In this document: positions 10,209 through 20,165 of the stretch, in pieces
Numbering within the stretch: position 1 is the stretch's first letter
Layout: each line of letters opens with the position of its first letter
Assembly (NCBI GenBank): GCA_900208305.1
Contig: OAPG01000002.1
Coordinates: 1,612,001-1,676,000 of the forward strand
Reading direction: 5' to 3'
From: Melanopsichium pennsylvanicum
Taxonomy: Eukaryota > Basidiomycota > Ustilaginomycetes > Ustilaginales
Length of the DNA: 64,000 bases
Program-made: the position numbers and the translations under genes
The notes under the pieces: model-generated
Told to the model about the DNA's origin: nothing
The model's database searches: none
What the model saw: only the letters and a program-made list of their open reading frames with translations

Positions 10209-11078
10209 TTATCTTTGACCTATGCATTCTGAACCGAGTATACCCATCTCTACCCATTTTTCGATCAAATCACAAACGCCCGGATACCCCGCTTGATGAG
10301 CCTGACCTTGACTCTGTGATCCACCAATCGTCCCTACATTTGAATTTGTACTTACACCAGTATATCTGAAATCCCTATAATCAAACAACCTATTTTCAGT
10401 ACCAAACGCCACAAAATGCGCAAACAAACTGTTAAAATGTCCCTCGCAACACAAATGTACCAAAAACTGATACTGAGCATGATAAACATGAGCAAAAACC
10501 CTCAACAACTGCTTGTAGATATGTTTACAAGTAGTCAAAAACGTAGGTGGAAAATCTCTACTAGCCTTTGTTGGAAAAGTGGCTTCATCGCTCAACAAAC
10601 CTCCTACCCAAGTCATAACATAATCAATGTATTGGGGTGCAGGTAGTTTGACCTGTTTTCGATTCTGATCGATCCAGGTGTAATCCAAACCAACGCCTGC
10701 TGACATGGTAGGATTGTTGGAAACGGTGCAAAATTCGGTGAGAACGCCATAGAATTGGTTCAAGTTGTTGAAGAAATCAAACAGGTTAACAGCAACCCAT
10801 TCTTTGGGATCGACGTATTTGGGTACAGACGAGATGGTTTTGAGAGATCCTTTGACCAAAGAGGCTCCAACAAAAGGTTGACAAAGGTAGAGCGGTTTAC
10901 CATTCGAGCCTAAGCCTAGGTGTGGCGCAGAGGACGACGAGGGAGAAGTGGGACTGCGCGGATAGCCAGCTTGGTTGAGAGAAGAAGGGTCAAAAGTGGG
11001 CATGTTGGGATGCGTGGGTGATTTTTTGGGCCTAGAGGAGCGTCCCATGGACCTGCCTATGCTGTTGAAGAACGACAT
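10209..11078 (-). CDS. MOB2: MOB2-type kinase activator
   Basis: This 289-residue Mob/phocein-domain protein most resembles fungal MOB2, the activating subunit of the NDR/LATS kinase of the morphogenesis (RAM-type) pathway. The Mob domain spans about residues 62-280: LCQPFVGASLVKGSLKTI, KYVDPKEWVAVNLFDFFNNL, DYTWIDQNRKQVKLPAPQYI, FPTKASRDFP and LRVFAHVYHAQYQF. LVKGS...PKYVD and NLNQFYG favour MOB2 over MOB1. The N-terminal ~60 residues are basic and disordered. A Gly/Ser/Gln-rich insert precedes the final helix (GVCDLIEKWVEMGIL). Of the four zinc ligands of animal MOB1, only one Cys (EFCT) and one His (AHVYH) are obvious; the second Cys is Asn and the last His is Gln. The start ATG is the first of the frame. 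Confidence 0.87.
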   Translation of the reverse strand: MSFFNSIGRSMGRSSRPKKSPTHPNMPTFDPSSLNQAGYPRSPTSPSSSSAPHLGLGSNGKPLYLCQPFVGASLVKGSLKTISSVPKYVDPKEWVAVNLFDFFNNLNQFYGVLTEFCTVSNNPTMSAGVGLDYTWIDQNRKQVKLPAPQYIDYVMTWVGGLLSDEATFPTKASRDFPPTFLTTCKHIYKQLLRVFAHVYHAQYQFLVHLCCEGHFNSLFAHFVAFGTENRLFDYRDFRYTGVSTNSNVGTIGGSQSQGQAHQAGYPGVCDLIEKWVEMGILGSECIGQR

Positions 11079-11876
11079 ATTTGACCAACAAGGTTGCCTA
11101 GTTGTATGTTGATACGATTTGGCGGAGATGAGCAGTAGCAGTAGTAGTAGCAGGAAGAAGCTGAAAGAAAGGAGGACTTATGTACCGTGATGAAGAACGA
11201 GAAGATTGAGGCCGTGTAACGCTGTATGTAAGTGGATCGTCTAGAAATGTATGGTAGTGATCGCAATCCTTTACGATTTGATGTGAATGAAGATAAGCAA
11301 GGTGAAAGGCAACCACCAAAAATAATAATAGGAAAGTGTTGGTTGCAGTCAGCGTGTCAGTGCGCGTTTGCATGAGAGTTTGCCACGCTGTGTGTGGGCT
11401 GCTGTCGACTCGTCAAACTCGTGCGCTGTGACTGTGACTGTGACTGTGACTGTGACTGTGACTGTGACTGTGACTGTAACTCTGATGTGATCCCGATCTT
11501 AGCATCGGCAAGCTACTGATCGGGAGAGGGGTGCAAGAGAGACGCGTCAGTTGATTTAACAGGACTCTGTGACTGTGACAGCTATCTCTCCACATCCGCA
11601 TGCACTGATTCTGTGATTGTGATTCAGATTATATTATTACAGTAAATTAATTCACTGATTTCGATTGCATGCGGTGTTGCTCTCAAACACCTCTCTCTCT
11701 TGTCAACTCAGCCTTTTTTCCCATCTTTTCCTCAAAACTTATCGACAGTCACAGTATACGCTGTCAAACATTCAAGCTTGCTACAAGTGTCCCCCTACTT
11801 CGCTTCCCCCTCGCATCTATCGATCTCATTCCCAACCTGCTGCATCTCAATCACCTGTGCGCGCGAGCAAACAAGT
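11079..11876. promoter_or_regulatory. Divergent intergenic region MOB2 / DDI1
   Basis: This 798-bp stretch between divergent starts includes a hexanucleotide array of TGTGAC units at 11426-11477, an ACAGTATAC word at 11751-11759 and a pyrimidine-rich leader before DDI1. The TTG-initiated extension of the DDI1 frame is considered untranslated. Confidence 0.45.
11426..11477. repeat. Hexanucleotide repeat (CTGTGA)n
   Basis: Eight to nine tandem copies of a 6-bp unit lie in the intergenic region upstream of DDI1. The related words GTGACTGTGA and TGTGATTGTGATTC recur nearby (11570, 11615) and upstream of RPD3 (36640). Confidence 0.9.
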
Positions 11877-13388
11877 ATGATCACCGTCATCACCGAATCC
11901 GATCAAACCTTTCCCATCGACGTGGATGCCACCATCGAACTCGAAAATCTCTCTGCTCTTCTCGAAGTCGACTCATCCATCCCCGCACAACATCAGCAAC
12001 TCCTACACAAGGGCAATCCACTCAACGAACCCAAAGCGACGTTAGCTTCCCTTGGCGTATCCAACGATGACCTCTTGATCCTCCGTGATCGTCGTCTTGT
12101 CGCCTCCCATTCCGTCTCACACCCTTCTGCCGATCGCTTGCACCACAACCGTGCGCAGAGTTCGGAGCAGCAAGCAGCAGAGCAACTCAGACAGCAAATC
12201 CTCTCGGAACCTGCCGCCCTAGCCATGTTGCGCACCAACAACCCAACCCTTGCCGACGCAGCCGCCAACAGTCCAACCCGATTCCTGCAGCTGCTTCGAG
12301 AGCAGCGTGACTCTATGCGACCTGTTACAGATGCACGCTTAGATGATATCACAGACGAATTTGACATAGAAGCACAGCGCCGCATCGAGGAAAATATTCG
12401 ACAAGCTGCCGTCATGGAGAACCTAGAACATGCCATGGAGTATTCGCCCGAGTCGTTTGGTCGTGTAACCATGCTCTATGTCGACGTCAAAGTCAACGGT
12501 ACACCCATTAAAGCTTTTGTAGATTCAGGTGCACAGGCTACCATCATGTCGCCTGAATGTGCCCAAAAGTGCGGCATCATGCGCTTGCTCGACACACGTT
12601 TCGCCGGTATTGCTCGAGGGGTGGGTACCGCCAAAATTCTAGGCAGGGTTCACTCTACACAGCTTCAGCTCGGAAAAGGTTTGTTTTTGCCATGCAGTTT
12701 CACCATCATGGAGGGAAAAGGTGTGGATATGCTGTTCGGGTTGGACATGTTGAAGCGATACCAAGCCACGATTGATCTGGGTAAAAATGCGTTGGTGGTG
12801 AACGGGGAGGAGATCAGGTTTTTGGATGAGCACGAGTTGCCTGCCGAGGCAAATGCCGAGTACGAGTTGGACGAACAAGGTAATCCCAGACCGGTCAACA
12901 AGGATGGCAAAGCAGACGCAGATAAGCGAGCCACGACGAGTGCGTTGAGTGCTGCCAGTGCAAATGCCAATGCAGCAGCAGCGACAACATCAGCAGCCGT
13001 TGCAGGTGGAAGCGCGGAAAGGTTCCCTGGTGCTGGGCAGGCAATTGGTGATGGTAACGGTGGTGTCGCGAGTGGAGCGAGCGGTAGTACAGGCACAAGT
13101 GGTCAAAGTCATTTTGAGGATCATGGGTGGAGCTTTTCGCACCCGAACGCTCCGCCGTCTGGTGCAACACGGAGCAACTCACAGACGCGAGCACAAGCAC
13201 AAGCACAAGCACAAGCACAAGCACGACCATCACCACCAGCAGCAGTAGCAGCAAGTGCAGCATCTTGGCCTGCACAGTGCATCAAGGCGCTGACGGACCT
13301 AGGCGCATCACAGGCGCAGGCGATCACGTTCCTCAATGCCGCAGACGGTAATCTAGAGATTGCTGCCAGTTTGCTGTTTCAACAGTAA
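11877..13388 (+). CDS. DDI1: DDI1-type ubiquitin shuttle aspartic protease
   Basis: The 503-residue protein has the full DDI1 layout: an N-terminal ubiquitin-like domain (residues 1-75, MITVITESDQTFPIDVD), a helical middle, a retroviral-type aspartic protease domain and a C-terminal UBA domain (last ~40 residues, CIKALTDLGASQAQAITFLN). The catalytic aspartate is D216 in FVDSGAQAT, and the flap and dimer strands follow (FAGIARGVGTAKILGRVH, DMLFGLDMLKRYQ). The family shuttles ubiquitylated clients to the proteasome and cleaves some long-chain ubiquitylated substrates in the cytosol or nucleus. A low-complexity linker rich in Ala, Gly and Gln (including an AQ repeat near 13190-13225) separates protease and UBA. 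The start is ATG at 11877; the frame upstream opens with TTG and reads through leader sequence. Confidence 0.93.
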   Translation: MITVITESDQTFPIDVDATIELENLSALLEVDSSIPAQHQQLLHKGNPLNEPKATLASLGVSNDDLLILRDRRLVASHSVSHPSADRLHHNRAQSSEQQAAEQLRQQILSEPAALAMLRTNNPTLADAAANSPTRFLQLLREQRDSMRPVTDARLDDITDEFDIEAQRRIEENIRQAAVMENLEHAMEYSPESFGRVTMLYVDVKVNGTPIKAFVDSGAQATIMSPECAQKCGIMRLLDTRFAGIARGVGTAKILGRVHSTQLQLGKGLFLPCSFTIMEGKGVDMLFGLDMLKRYQATIDLGKNALVVNGEEIRFLDEHELPAEANAEYELDEQGNPRPVNKDGKADADKRATTSALSAASANANAAAATTSAAVAGGSAERFPGAGQAIGDGNGGVASGASGSTGTSGQSHFEDHGWSFSHPNAPPSGATRSNSQTRAQAQAQAQAQARPSPPAAVAASAASWPAQCIKALTDLGASQAQAITFLNAADGNLEIAASLLFQQ

Positions 13389-13652
13389 AGGTCTTGCTTT
13401 CCTTTCCTTTCGGCTTTTGTTTTCACGGAACGATGACCGTTGCAATGGTTCAAGAATTCAACACTATCTGCACATACGCATACATGAATTCGCTGGCCGT
13501 TTCTTTTTGGTTGTGGCTCACTCGAGTGGTGATGAAATCGGTTCAAGTCTATGAAAGGTGTGATAGATTTTTTTTAAAGTAGTGACTTATGGTAGCAACC
13601 AACGAACACTTTGCGTCTGCCTTGCCTTCGTTTCTTCTCCTTGTCTCGATCC

Positions 13653-15176
13653 TCAAGGCTGCTTGTTGTCGTCTGCAGAAACTGCGGGGGCGGAACCTTT
13701 CATACCACCTGTGAAGAAGCCCCAAGTGTTGAGTTTCATTTCCCTAATCTGTCTCTCCTGTTCCTCCTTTGCCTGTTTTCTCATCGCATCTCCATTCTCT
13801 TTCCAAAATTTTTGATCTTCTAGATAAGCTTGAACAAACCTCTCCCTTTCCAAATCATAAATAGTCTTATCCACTGGCATATTCGCAGTCTGACTCCTAG
13901 AAATACCACCTAAAACACTCCCGAATTTACCCAACCTTTTCACTCGAGCTTGGTTCTCCTCAATCTCCCTCTCCCGAATCTCCTTGGCCCTCTTCGCATG
14001 TTCCGTTGGAATATGACTTCCTTCATACGCTCTGATGGTCGACCTCACATCTTCAATGTTATAAATTCCAATAGCTTCGAAAAATGGAATCAACCCAACC
14101 AACTCTCGATCCTCCTTTTCACCCTTCCACGGTTTAATCAAAATTCCATTCTCAGGATGAAGATGGAAACTATCCTGGTTCGTATCCACTACGATGACTT
14201 TGGAAATATCGCGGTTAAGATGGTTCAAATCCTTTACCAATTTCCCATCCACGCTTCTGCAGGATTCACGAAAAAGTGTATAGGCAACAAATCTACGATC
14301 TGGATCCAACTTTTCGATAATAGGTCCAGCGGTGAAGAAAGGTTGTGTAGTAAAGATGACGATTTCGTAGAATTGAGAGAGATAACCCAAGAATTGATCC
14401 AGTCCAGGTCGTTTGGCAGTCCTCCATCCATGTTCTCGACTCCACTCGCTATGAACCAACAAATCGTCCAGATCGATCACCATGGTGAAAGGTCGACTGT
14501 ACGGGAAGGGAAGTGGATCAGGAAGAAGTTGATCGAATACGGGTTTGTTGAAATCTTGATACATGCCACCCAAACGCAATTTGATACGACCAAAGAACGA
14601 GCTAGAGTCGGGAGAGTCTGCGAAACGAGACGATTCAATTTCATTATCCCATGGACGTCCGAGGTTATAAGCACTCAGACCAGCACCAGCGAGAATGAAG
14701 CCAGTGAGCAGACGAACAGTGTGCTGTCGTCGTCGTTCGATGGACGACATGGATCGAGCGCCAGTTTTAGATTTGGCACCAGTGGAAGTCTTTGCACCAC
14801 CACCATTATCACCACCGCTACCCGACTTGGCAGATTCTTGCGACTCAATGAGCTCAGATGCAAGTGGTGAAGCGGAAGTGTCAATGTCGAAGAGTGATGA
14901 GCCTTTGTGTAGGTTTAATTCGGGTTCGGCCGAGGCTGATGTTTCGGGTGAAGATTCTTGAGCACCAGCATGTTTGTGCTGGGTTGATGTGGAGGTGGAT
15001 TCGGCTGTTGATTTGGGTGTTTTAGCTGGTTTGGATGGCGGTGGAGTTGTAAGGAAGCGAACAGAGATGGGTGCAAGGATGGATAGAGGAAGAATTTGTG
15101 CACCACGAGGAGTAACAGAGCTGCTGGTGCGTGCGACGGCACGAACGGCGTGGCTTGCGGCAACGTTGAAGACCAT
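13653..15176 (-). CDS. TIM50: Mitochondrial import translocase subunit TIM50
   Basis: TIM50 is the presequence receptor of the TIM23 complex in the mitochondrial inner membrane. This 507-residue protein has an N-terminal presequence rich in Arg, Ser and Ala without early acidic residues. A disordered intermembrane-space or linker segment follows, then one membrane segment near 153-171 ([18 protein letters not shown]) and an FCP1/HAD-like domain from about 225. Key motifs are [11 protein letters not shown] (235-245), in which the phosphatase DxDx[TV] signature is degenerate as in other TIM50 proteins, then [31 protein letters not shown] and [17 protein letters not shown]. The C-terminus carries a basic, coiled helix. 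It is convergent with DDI1 and divergent from the methyltransferase gene. The start ATG is the first of the frame. Confidence 0.94.
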   Translation of the reverse strand: MVFNVAASHAVRAVARTSSSVTPRGAQILPLSILAPISVRFLTTPPPSKPAKTPKSTAESTSTSTQHKHAGAQESSPETSASAEPELNLHKGSSLFDIDTSASPLASELIESQESAKSGSGGDNGGGAKTSTGAKSKTGARSMSSIERRRQHTVRLLTGFILAGAGLSAYNLGRPWDNEIESSRFADSPDSSSFFGRIKLRLGGMYQDFNKPVFDQLLPDPLPFPYSRPFTMVIDLDDLLVHSEWSREHGWRTAKRPGLDQFLGYLSQFYEIVIFTTQPFFTAGPIIEKLDPDRRFVAYTLFRESCRSVDGKLVKDLNHLNRDISKVIVVDTNQDSFHLHPENGILIKPWKGEKEDRELVGLIPFFEAIGIYNIEDVRSTIRAYEGSHIPTEHAKRAKEIREREIEENQARVKRLGKFGSVLGGISRSQTANMPVDKTIYDLERERFVQAYLEDQKFWKENGDAMRKQAKEEQERQIREMKLNTWGFFTGGMKGSAPAVSADDNKQP

Positions 15177-15756
15177 TACAGTTGAAATATGCGCTCGATA
15201 CTATGCCAAAGTTGAAGTAATCTTGCGAGTGTAGATGTGTGTACTCCTGATTGTGATATCAGATGGATGATGGCGGCGAATGAGACAGAGAAAGTAATGA
15301 GTTATGGTGGTGAATGTTGAACAAGCAAGTGGAGAAGCTGAAAGAATGAGTCGACTGCGACTGCTGCCGTGTGTGCTCAGCGGATCGGTCTGATTGAGGT
15401 TTTGGCAGACCAAAGAAGAAAAAAAATACATATAAAATTCTATCCCCCCAATATCAAGAACTTAACATTCTCAAAAAGGAAGAAAATGGAAAAATCCGGA
15501 ATCAAAAAAAGCTCCCAATTCTATTCCCGATTCCGCTTCCGATTTCGAATCATCCGAACTGACCCATTTGTGATTCACGATTCGTGATTTTTTTTCCCAT
15601 TTCTTTCGGATCAACACAGATAATGTGGTAAAGTACACAAATTGAACCCTGTCCTACCCGTTTTCGTTCTCAATCAACCATATCCTATCTTCTTCTTATC
15701 CTATCTTCTTCTTTGCACCTACATACCATATCGGCGAGGTCGTAATAGTCGGCATC
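15177..15756. promoter_or_regulatory. Divergent promoter region TIM50 / methyltransferase
   Basis: This 580-bp AT-rich spacer lies between two divergent start codons, with A runs near 15420. An imperfect repeat of a GATTTCG/TTCGAAT type lies near 15535-15590. No protein or RNA gene is evident. Confidence 0.35.
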
Positions 15757-16830
15757 ATGGCTGCCATCCCCTACATTCCGCCCTCCTTCGGTCAACCTGG
15801 AGTAAGTATTTCCTACCGCCCTAAATCTCTCCTTCCTTCCACCAATCCAAACAACAACATCAACACCACCAGCACCACCATACACAACAACAACAGCAAC
15901 AACGATAACAACGACACCCTCACCCATCCAATAATACCCATCATTACCCTCGAAATCCCTCCAGCCAGCATTCATGGCATCTTTGCCCATCGCCAATGGC
16001 GTGCAGGCATGCTCCTCTCCGACGCACTCTATTCCCGTGCCTTTTCTACCTCCAATCTTTCCATCTTAGAACTTGGCGCTGGAACGGGTCTACCTTCCAT
16101 CACCGCAGCTCTGCTTGGCGATGCGAGTGTCGTCGTTGCTTCCGACTATGATGAACCTTCACTTGTCAAACAGCTGCGCAATAATGTAACAACAAATTTG
16201 GCAGCGGCTGTCGGGCAAGGTTCCAAACCCAAGTGTAAAGTAGTGGGGCATATCTGGGGGAAAGATGCGGAAGAATTGACAGATGCCTTACCAAGAGGCG
16301 TCACGGGTTTCGACAGAATATTCCTTGCCGACTGCCTTTGGGATCCGTTAAGTCACCAAGATTTATTGAAAACCATAGTCAAGGTGCTTGTCACACACGA
16401 AGCTTCTAGGGTAAACGTCATTGCTGGTCTGCATACTGGACGCGACAACGTGACGAGCTTCATCCGAAGGGCGTATAGGGTTGGACTCAGATTGGCACAC
16501 ATAGAACGTCCAGATCTCTGGCCAACCTTGTCGAGCGAGGCTGCAGGGCAGGCGGATCCGGATGCTCAAAGGCCGGGCAATGAGGCGCTAGAACATGCAA
16601 CTCAGCGTATTCTCGAACTCGAAGTTTGCGGTAACACGCCCATTCAAGTTACCACAGAACCAAGTTCAAACGGAGACAACAACCAAGCTCAGCGAGGCCA
16701 TGATGAACCGAGATTGACTGGGATAACAAGACCTTTCTTGATCGAAGGATATGGAGCGGCAATCGAGGGGGATGTCAAACTCAGAAATCGCTGGTTGACT
16801 GTCTGGTCTTTGGAATGGGCCAATCTTTAA
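15757..16830 (+). CDS. EFM7: EFM7/NNT1-type lysine (protein) methyltransferase
   Basis: This 357-residue S-adenosylmethionine-dependent methyltransferase of family 16 resembles yeast EFM7/NNT1, which methylates the N-terminal region of elongation factor eEF1A. The SAM-binding motif I is LELGAGTGLPSI (from about residue 104). Motif post I (VVASDYDEPSL), the HIWGKDAEEL block and the family-16 acidic motif LADCLWDPLSHQDLLKTI follow. The N-terminus PYIPPSFGQPGVSISYRP and the Trp pocket FAHRQWRAGMLLSDAL are characteristic. Oddities are an Asn/Thr-rich insert at about 30-50 and a long insert with SSNGDNNQAQRGH before the last strand (RNRWLTVWSLEWANL). The start ATG is at 15757; no intron is needed. 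Confidence 0.85.
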   Translation: MAAIPYIPPSFGQPGVSISYRPKSLLPSTNPNNNINTTSTTIHNNNSNNDNNDTLTHPIIPIITLEIPPASIHGIFAHRQWRAGMLLSDALYSRAFSTSNLSILELGAGTGLPSITAALLGDASVVVASDYDEPSLVKQLRNNVTTNLAAAVGQGSKPKCKVVGHIWGKDAEELTDALPRGVTGFDRIFLADCLWDPLSHQDLLKTIVKVLVTHEASRVNVIAGLHTGRDNVTSFIRRAYRVGLRLAHIERPDLWPTLSSEAAGQADPDAQRPGNEALEHATQRILELEVCGNTPIQVTTEPSSNGDNNQAQRGHDEPRLTGITRPFLIEGYGAAIEGDVKLRNRWLTVWSLEWANL

Positions 16831-17104
16831 GGCCACCCTCGGTACCACCCTTCACTGCTCACGCCTCAACCCGCGTGGATCATTATATCAGCACGCCACT
16901 TGAAGCGGCACTACGAGCTGGTTCTTTCACTACAACCACAACAGGGTTGGACTTCTACACCGCATCGCACCACTACAGCAATGGGATTCAGCATCATTAT
17001 ACCCTCCCCTTCCATCCACGACTCTCTCTCTCTCTCTCTTTCCCTCTTCTTTATGTGTCTTGTGCGGGTACCAAGAGTAAGAAGAAGCGTATATTGACTG
17101 TGCC

Positions 17105-17177
<73 letters not shown>

Positions 17178-17242
17178 TCTTCCTTTTCTTCTCGTCTTCC
17201 TCCTATCCTCCTCTGACATCTGACTTGGTCCTTTTGATTTGA
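16831..17242. other. Short intergenic region with CT microsatellites
   Basis: This region separates two co-directional genes and contains two (CT)n tracts, 17022-17039 and 17108-17174. A plausible short exon (17053-17076) followed by GTAAGA, and a CTGAC/TGCAG acceptor ending at 17248, raise the possibility that the tract is intronic to the next gene. Confidence 0.5.
17108..17174. repeat. (CT)n microsatellite, about 67 nt
   Basis: An almost perfect pyrimidine dinucleotide repeat of about 33 units lies upstream of the TMEM70-like gene, with a shorter sister tract at 17022-17039. Confidence 0.95.
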
Positions 17243-18289
17243 ATGCAGGCTAAGCGATTTGCAAGCCTATGGATCGTAGCTGCAGCAGCTGTTGCAATGC
17301 GTCATCCGGCTGCTGGACGCTCAATGCTTCATACCACCATGAGAATCGCCTCTGCGCGTGCACTTTCCACTTCAACCGCTCGAGCCACCCCTGCGCCTCG
17401 CCTCTCGTCCCCACGCTCCTTACTCTGCCTAGCTTATCATGGTCAACGTTTGTCGTCAGTTCGAAATGTTTCTTCGTCTGCTTCAAGCCATTCTGGTAAC
17501 ACCAAAGAATCGATTAGAGTTTCAGAAAAGGCGATGGGAACACAAGGTCAAGTGATCGCATCATACCAAGGTCCATTGGCGAAAACTTTTACACGTCTCA
17601 AGTTGTTTTCATTGACAAGTTTGGGTTTGGCATCAGTGCTTACACCTGTTTTACTTTTGGCTCCTGGTGAGATTAGTTTGGTGGGAAGGATTGGATTGTG
17701 TATGACAGCACTTGTTACATCAGGTGTATCTACAGCACTTATTGCTTGGATAGGTACTCCTTATGTTGGTTCTATGCGTCTTCTCAAAACTTCTGCATCG
17801 TTTATTCCATTTTATGGTGATCAACAAGTTGAAGAAAATCATAACCAACTATCATCATCATCATCATCATCATCATTACAACGAGATGCAGTAATTATGG
17901 AAATCAACACAATCTCTTGGAGACTTCAATCACGGAAAACTCTAATTTATCAACCAACATTTCTACGACCTACTTCGAGACCTTTCGCTGCGTGGGAAAT
18001 TACCAATTCACCACCTCCTCTCACTCTTGATCCTTCTACTGCTCGGATCGATCAAGAATTTGTGATCAGAAAAGTAGTAGCAGAAACTTTCGATGTCAAA
18101 TCGGGTTCCAAATTAGGAAGTTGGATTGTCAAGTACAACACAAATACTTTTACCAACTCCAATCATGATCTACATGGTGATGTAGATGGCTCATACAAGC
18201 TTCAAGGCAATATGGAAACGATTGGAAAGCCAATCAGATACTTCAACGTTCATGAGGAACTTTTGGGTCAAGATTGGCATGTCTTGTAA
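17243..18289 (+). CDS. TMEM70/DUF1301-like mitochondrial membrane protein
   Basis: The 348-residue protein begins with a likely mitochondrial presequence (Arg/Ala/Ser-rich, no acidic residue in the first ~85). The conserved block starts near residue 110: ASYQGPLAKTFTRLKLFS, then two hydrophobic segments (LTSLGLASVLTPVLLLA and IGLCMTALVTSGVSTALIAWI) forming a hairpin, then GTPYVGSMRLL. This is the TMEM70/TMEM186-type two-helix hairpin; animal TMEM70 assists ATP synthase and complex I assembly in the inner membrane. The C-terminal part holds a Ser run (SSSSSSSS) and a soluble matrix-facing domain with DGSYKLQGNM near the end. The ATG at 17243 overlaps a good 3' splice site (TGCAG ending at 17248), so an alternative first exon at 17053-17076 is possible; it would change only the first residues. 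Family assignment is by pattern only. Confidence 0.68.
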   Translation: MQAKRFASLWIVAAAAVAMRHPAAGRSMLHTTMRIASARALSTSTARATPAPRLSSPRSLLCLAYHGQRLSSVRNVSSSASSHSGNTKESIRVSEKAMGTQGQVIASYQGPLAKTFTRLKLFSLTSLGLASVLTPVLLLAPGEISLVGRIGLCMTALVTSGVSTALIAWIGTPYVGSMRLLKTSASFIPFYGDQQVEENHNQLSSSSSSSSLQRDAVIMEINTISWRLQSRKTLIYQPTFLRPTSRPFAAWEITNSPPPLTLDPSTARIDQEFVIRKVVAETFDVKSGSKLGSWIVKYNTNTFTNSNHDLHGDVDGSYKLQGNMETIGKPIRYFNVHEELLGQDWHVL

Positions 18290-18821
18290 CTTCATCAAAG
18301 TGCCAATTTGAAAATATCATTCTGTAGGTTAGACAGCACAATAATATAGCAGAGAGAATAAAAAATTTCGGGGATGCGATCGCAAGTCTTCGTTGTCACC
18401 GTTCTTCAGTTCAAGTTATATTAATTGACTTAACCACGTGTCACTTATCCTGTCCCTAAGCGACGTGAGTGCGTGAGACTCCCGCAACTCTGCATGTGTT
18501 TGTTAGACCCATTTTTCTCTCTCCATTAGCCCCTTATCGACATGCTACACACACTGAGAATCAAAAGTAAATAATTCCCACACGAACAGCATAAAAAACC
18601 AAACAAGCACAACAACCCTTTCGTCTCGAATCGACCTCTTTTCTCGACTTTTCTCTGACTACCCCACGTGTACTTGCACTATACGTAAAAAAAGGACAAC
18701 TCCTCAATTCGTGATAGTGTCTTTTTATGACCAGACGTTGGGTGTGACAAAGCTTTGCCAACCCCTCTCTCTCCTCTATGCTTACTTGGCTTGCTTGTTG
18801 GTTGGGAGGTTTGGTTTTTCT
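18290..18821. other. Convergent intergenic region TMEM70-like / ARPC3
   Basis: This is the 532-bp shared 3' flank of convergent genes. It contains two CACGTG boxes (18435-18440 and 18665-18670). Nothing coding is visible. Confidence 0.35.
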
Positions 18822-19485
18822 TTAAGTCAAGCTCTTACCCATGAACCTCCTCTTCGTAAAAGCCAACCACCATTTACTAGGCGTTCCATCAACAAACACC
18901 TTTTCCACCAACCTTGCCACGGTCTCCTGTCTAAGCTGCGTGAGGTAACTCCTAAGTGCATCTGCATCCGCCCTTGCTTGTGGTGGAGCGTACAGAGAGT
19001 TGAGTGGGAAATTCGCATCTCCAGGAAGTGCAAAGCTGTCAACGGCATAAGTGGAAAGCTGTTTCATGGCTTCGTTTTGGGTCCAAGGGATTTTGCTCGA
19101 TGCGATTCGTGTGAGACAGTCGGAAATGAAAAGGATGAGGTAGATCAAAAGGCGATCTGCAGGGCCTTTGATCTCAAAGTTGCGGAAAAGCGAGTTGGCA
19201 CGAAACAGGTCGATACTTTCATCGATAATGTCGGGACGAGATGCGTCGAGGGCAGGTGGAGCTGGACCTCGAATGCGGGGGGAACGGATGGGAAGGATTG
19301 ACATGTTTCCTATGAGACGTTGGTCAGGTTCGTCATTGTAGGATGAGTGATAGGCCTAGATGAGCGGATGTGAGCATGATTCGGGGGAGAGATACCTCAG
19401 CGAGATACGAGAGACGGTTCCCAGTCAGTTGGTATGCGGATCGCGAACATGGCTGCACCTTGCAGAGAAGAGCACTTACAGGCAT
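18822..19485 (-). CDS. ARPC3: Arp2/3 complex subunit 3 (ARPC3, p21), two exons
   Basis: ARPC3 is the 21-kDa subunit of the Arp2/3 complex, which nucleates branched actin at endocytic patches. The gene is read as a 6-nt first exon (ATGCCT, 19485-19480), a 124-nt intron with donor GTAAGT and acceptor CTAG, and exon 2 from 19355. Translation gives MP|AYHSSYNDEPDQRLIGN followed by MSILPIRSPRIRGPAPP, 179 residues, equal to the family length (about 178). Diagnostic blocks are DIIDESIDLFRANSLFRNFEIKGPADRLLIY, FALPGDANFPLN and SKWWLAFTKRRFMGKSL at the C-terminus. The MPAYHS start of ARPC3 is so conserved that the micro-exon model is strongly preferred over starting at the internal ATG 19304. Confidence 0.93.
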
Positions 19486-20165
19486 GATTCCAAAATGCGA
19501 TTGTGCAGCCAAGTATAAGCAAAAACGAGATCCAATGTGGATGTAGATGTGAACGTGGATACGTCTGAAAGTCGAGTAGTGTCAAGTGATCGGCGTTGTC
19601 TTGAAAGCGCTTAAAAGTATGTGTTACGTAAGAGTATCACAAACACGACAATGATACAACCGAAAAGGATAATGGAATGGATGGTCGTGGTGGAAGATGA
19701 AAATGATAGAGTGAGTGAGAGGTGGGTTTTTGGCGGAGCGCATAAGCACATCTCCACTTGCTTGCAGTGAGTTACTTGGAAGCTGTGTTTTGCTGCTGCC
19801 GATTCGCCTAGTAAAAGTGATAGTGTATTTACGCTAAAACATGTACAGTGCGAGGTGGCTCGACCGTCGCCCTGTCTTGTTTGGCTTTGCTCTTGGAACT
19901 TCAAAGCTCGAATTTTGGACGCCGGTATAAATTGTCAGATTCTCTTTTGGCACAATTTGGTTGGGAAATCCGGACCTGAGTCACTCTCTCAACCATTGAC
20001 TCCCAACACCTTACTCGTTCTACCATATCATCGTGTCCTTGTCACCATCCCTTCCATACCTGTCTTTACACTTTGCACTTGATCATCTTCTTCAACTACG
20101 TTTGCACTTACAGCTCTCAACTGTTAGCCAATTTTTCGTCTGAATAGTCAAATTTATCGTCAAAA
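19486..20165. promoter_or_regulatory. Divergent intergenic region ARPC3 / small acidic protein
   Basis: This 680-bp spacer lies between divergent genes. A C/T-rich leader (about 19990-20110) precedes the downstream ATG. Short frames are present, but none has family-like composition. Confidence 0.35.

Noticed and set aside
13950..14870. 306-codon frame antisense to TIM50
   Set aside because: It lies wholly inside the firmly identified TIM50 gene and has no domain pattern.
16815..17216. Frame through the CT microsatellite
   Set aside because: The Leu/Ser repeat translation is a microsatellite artefact.
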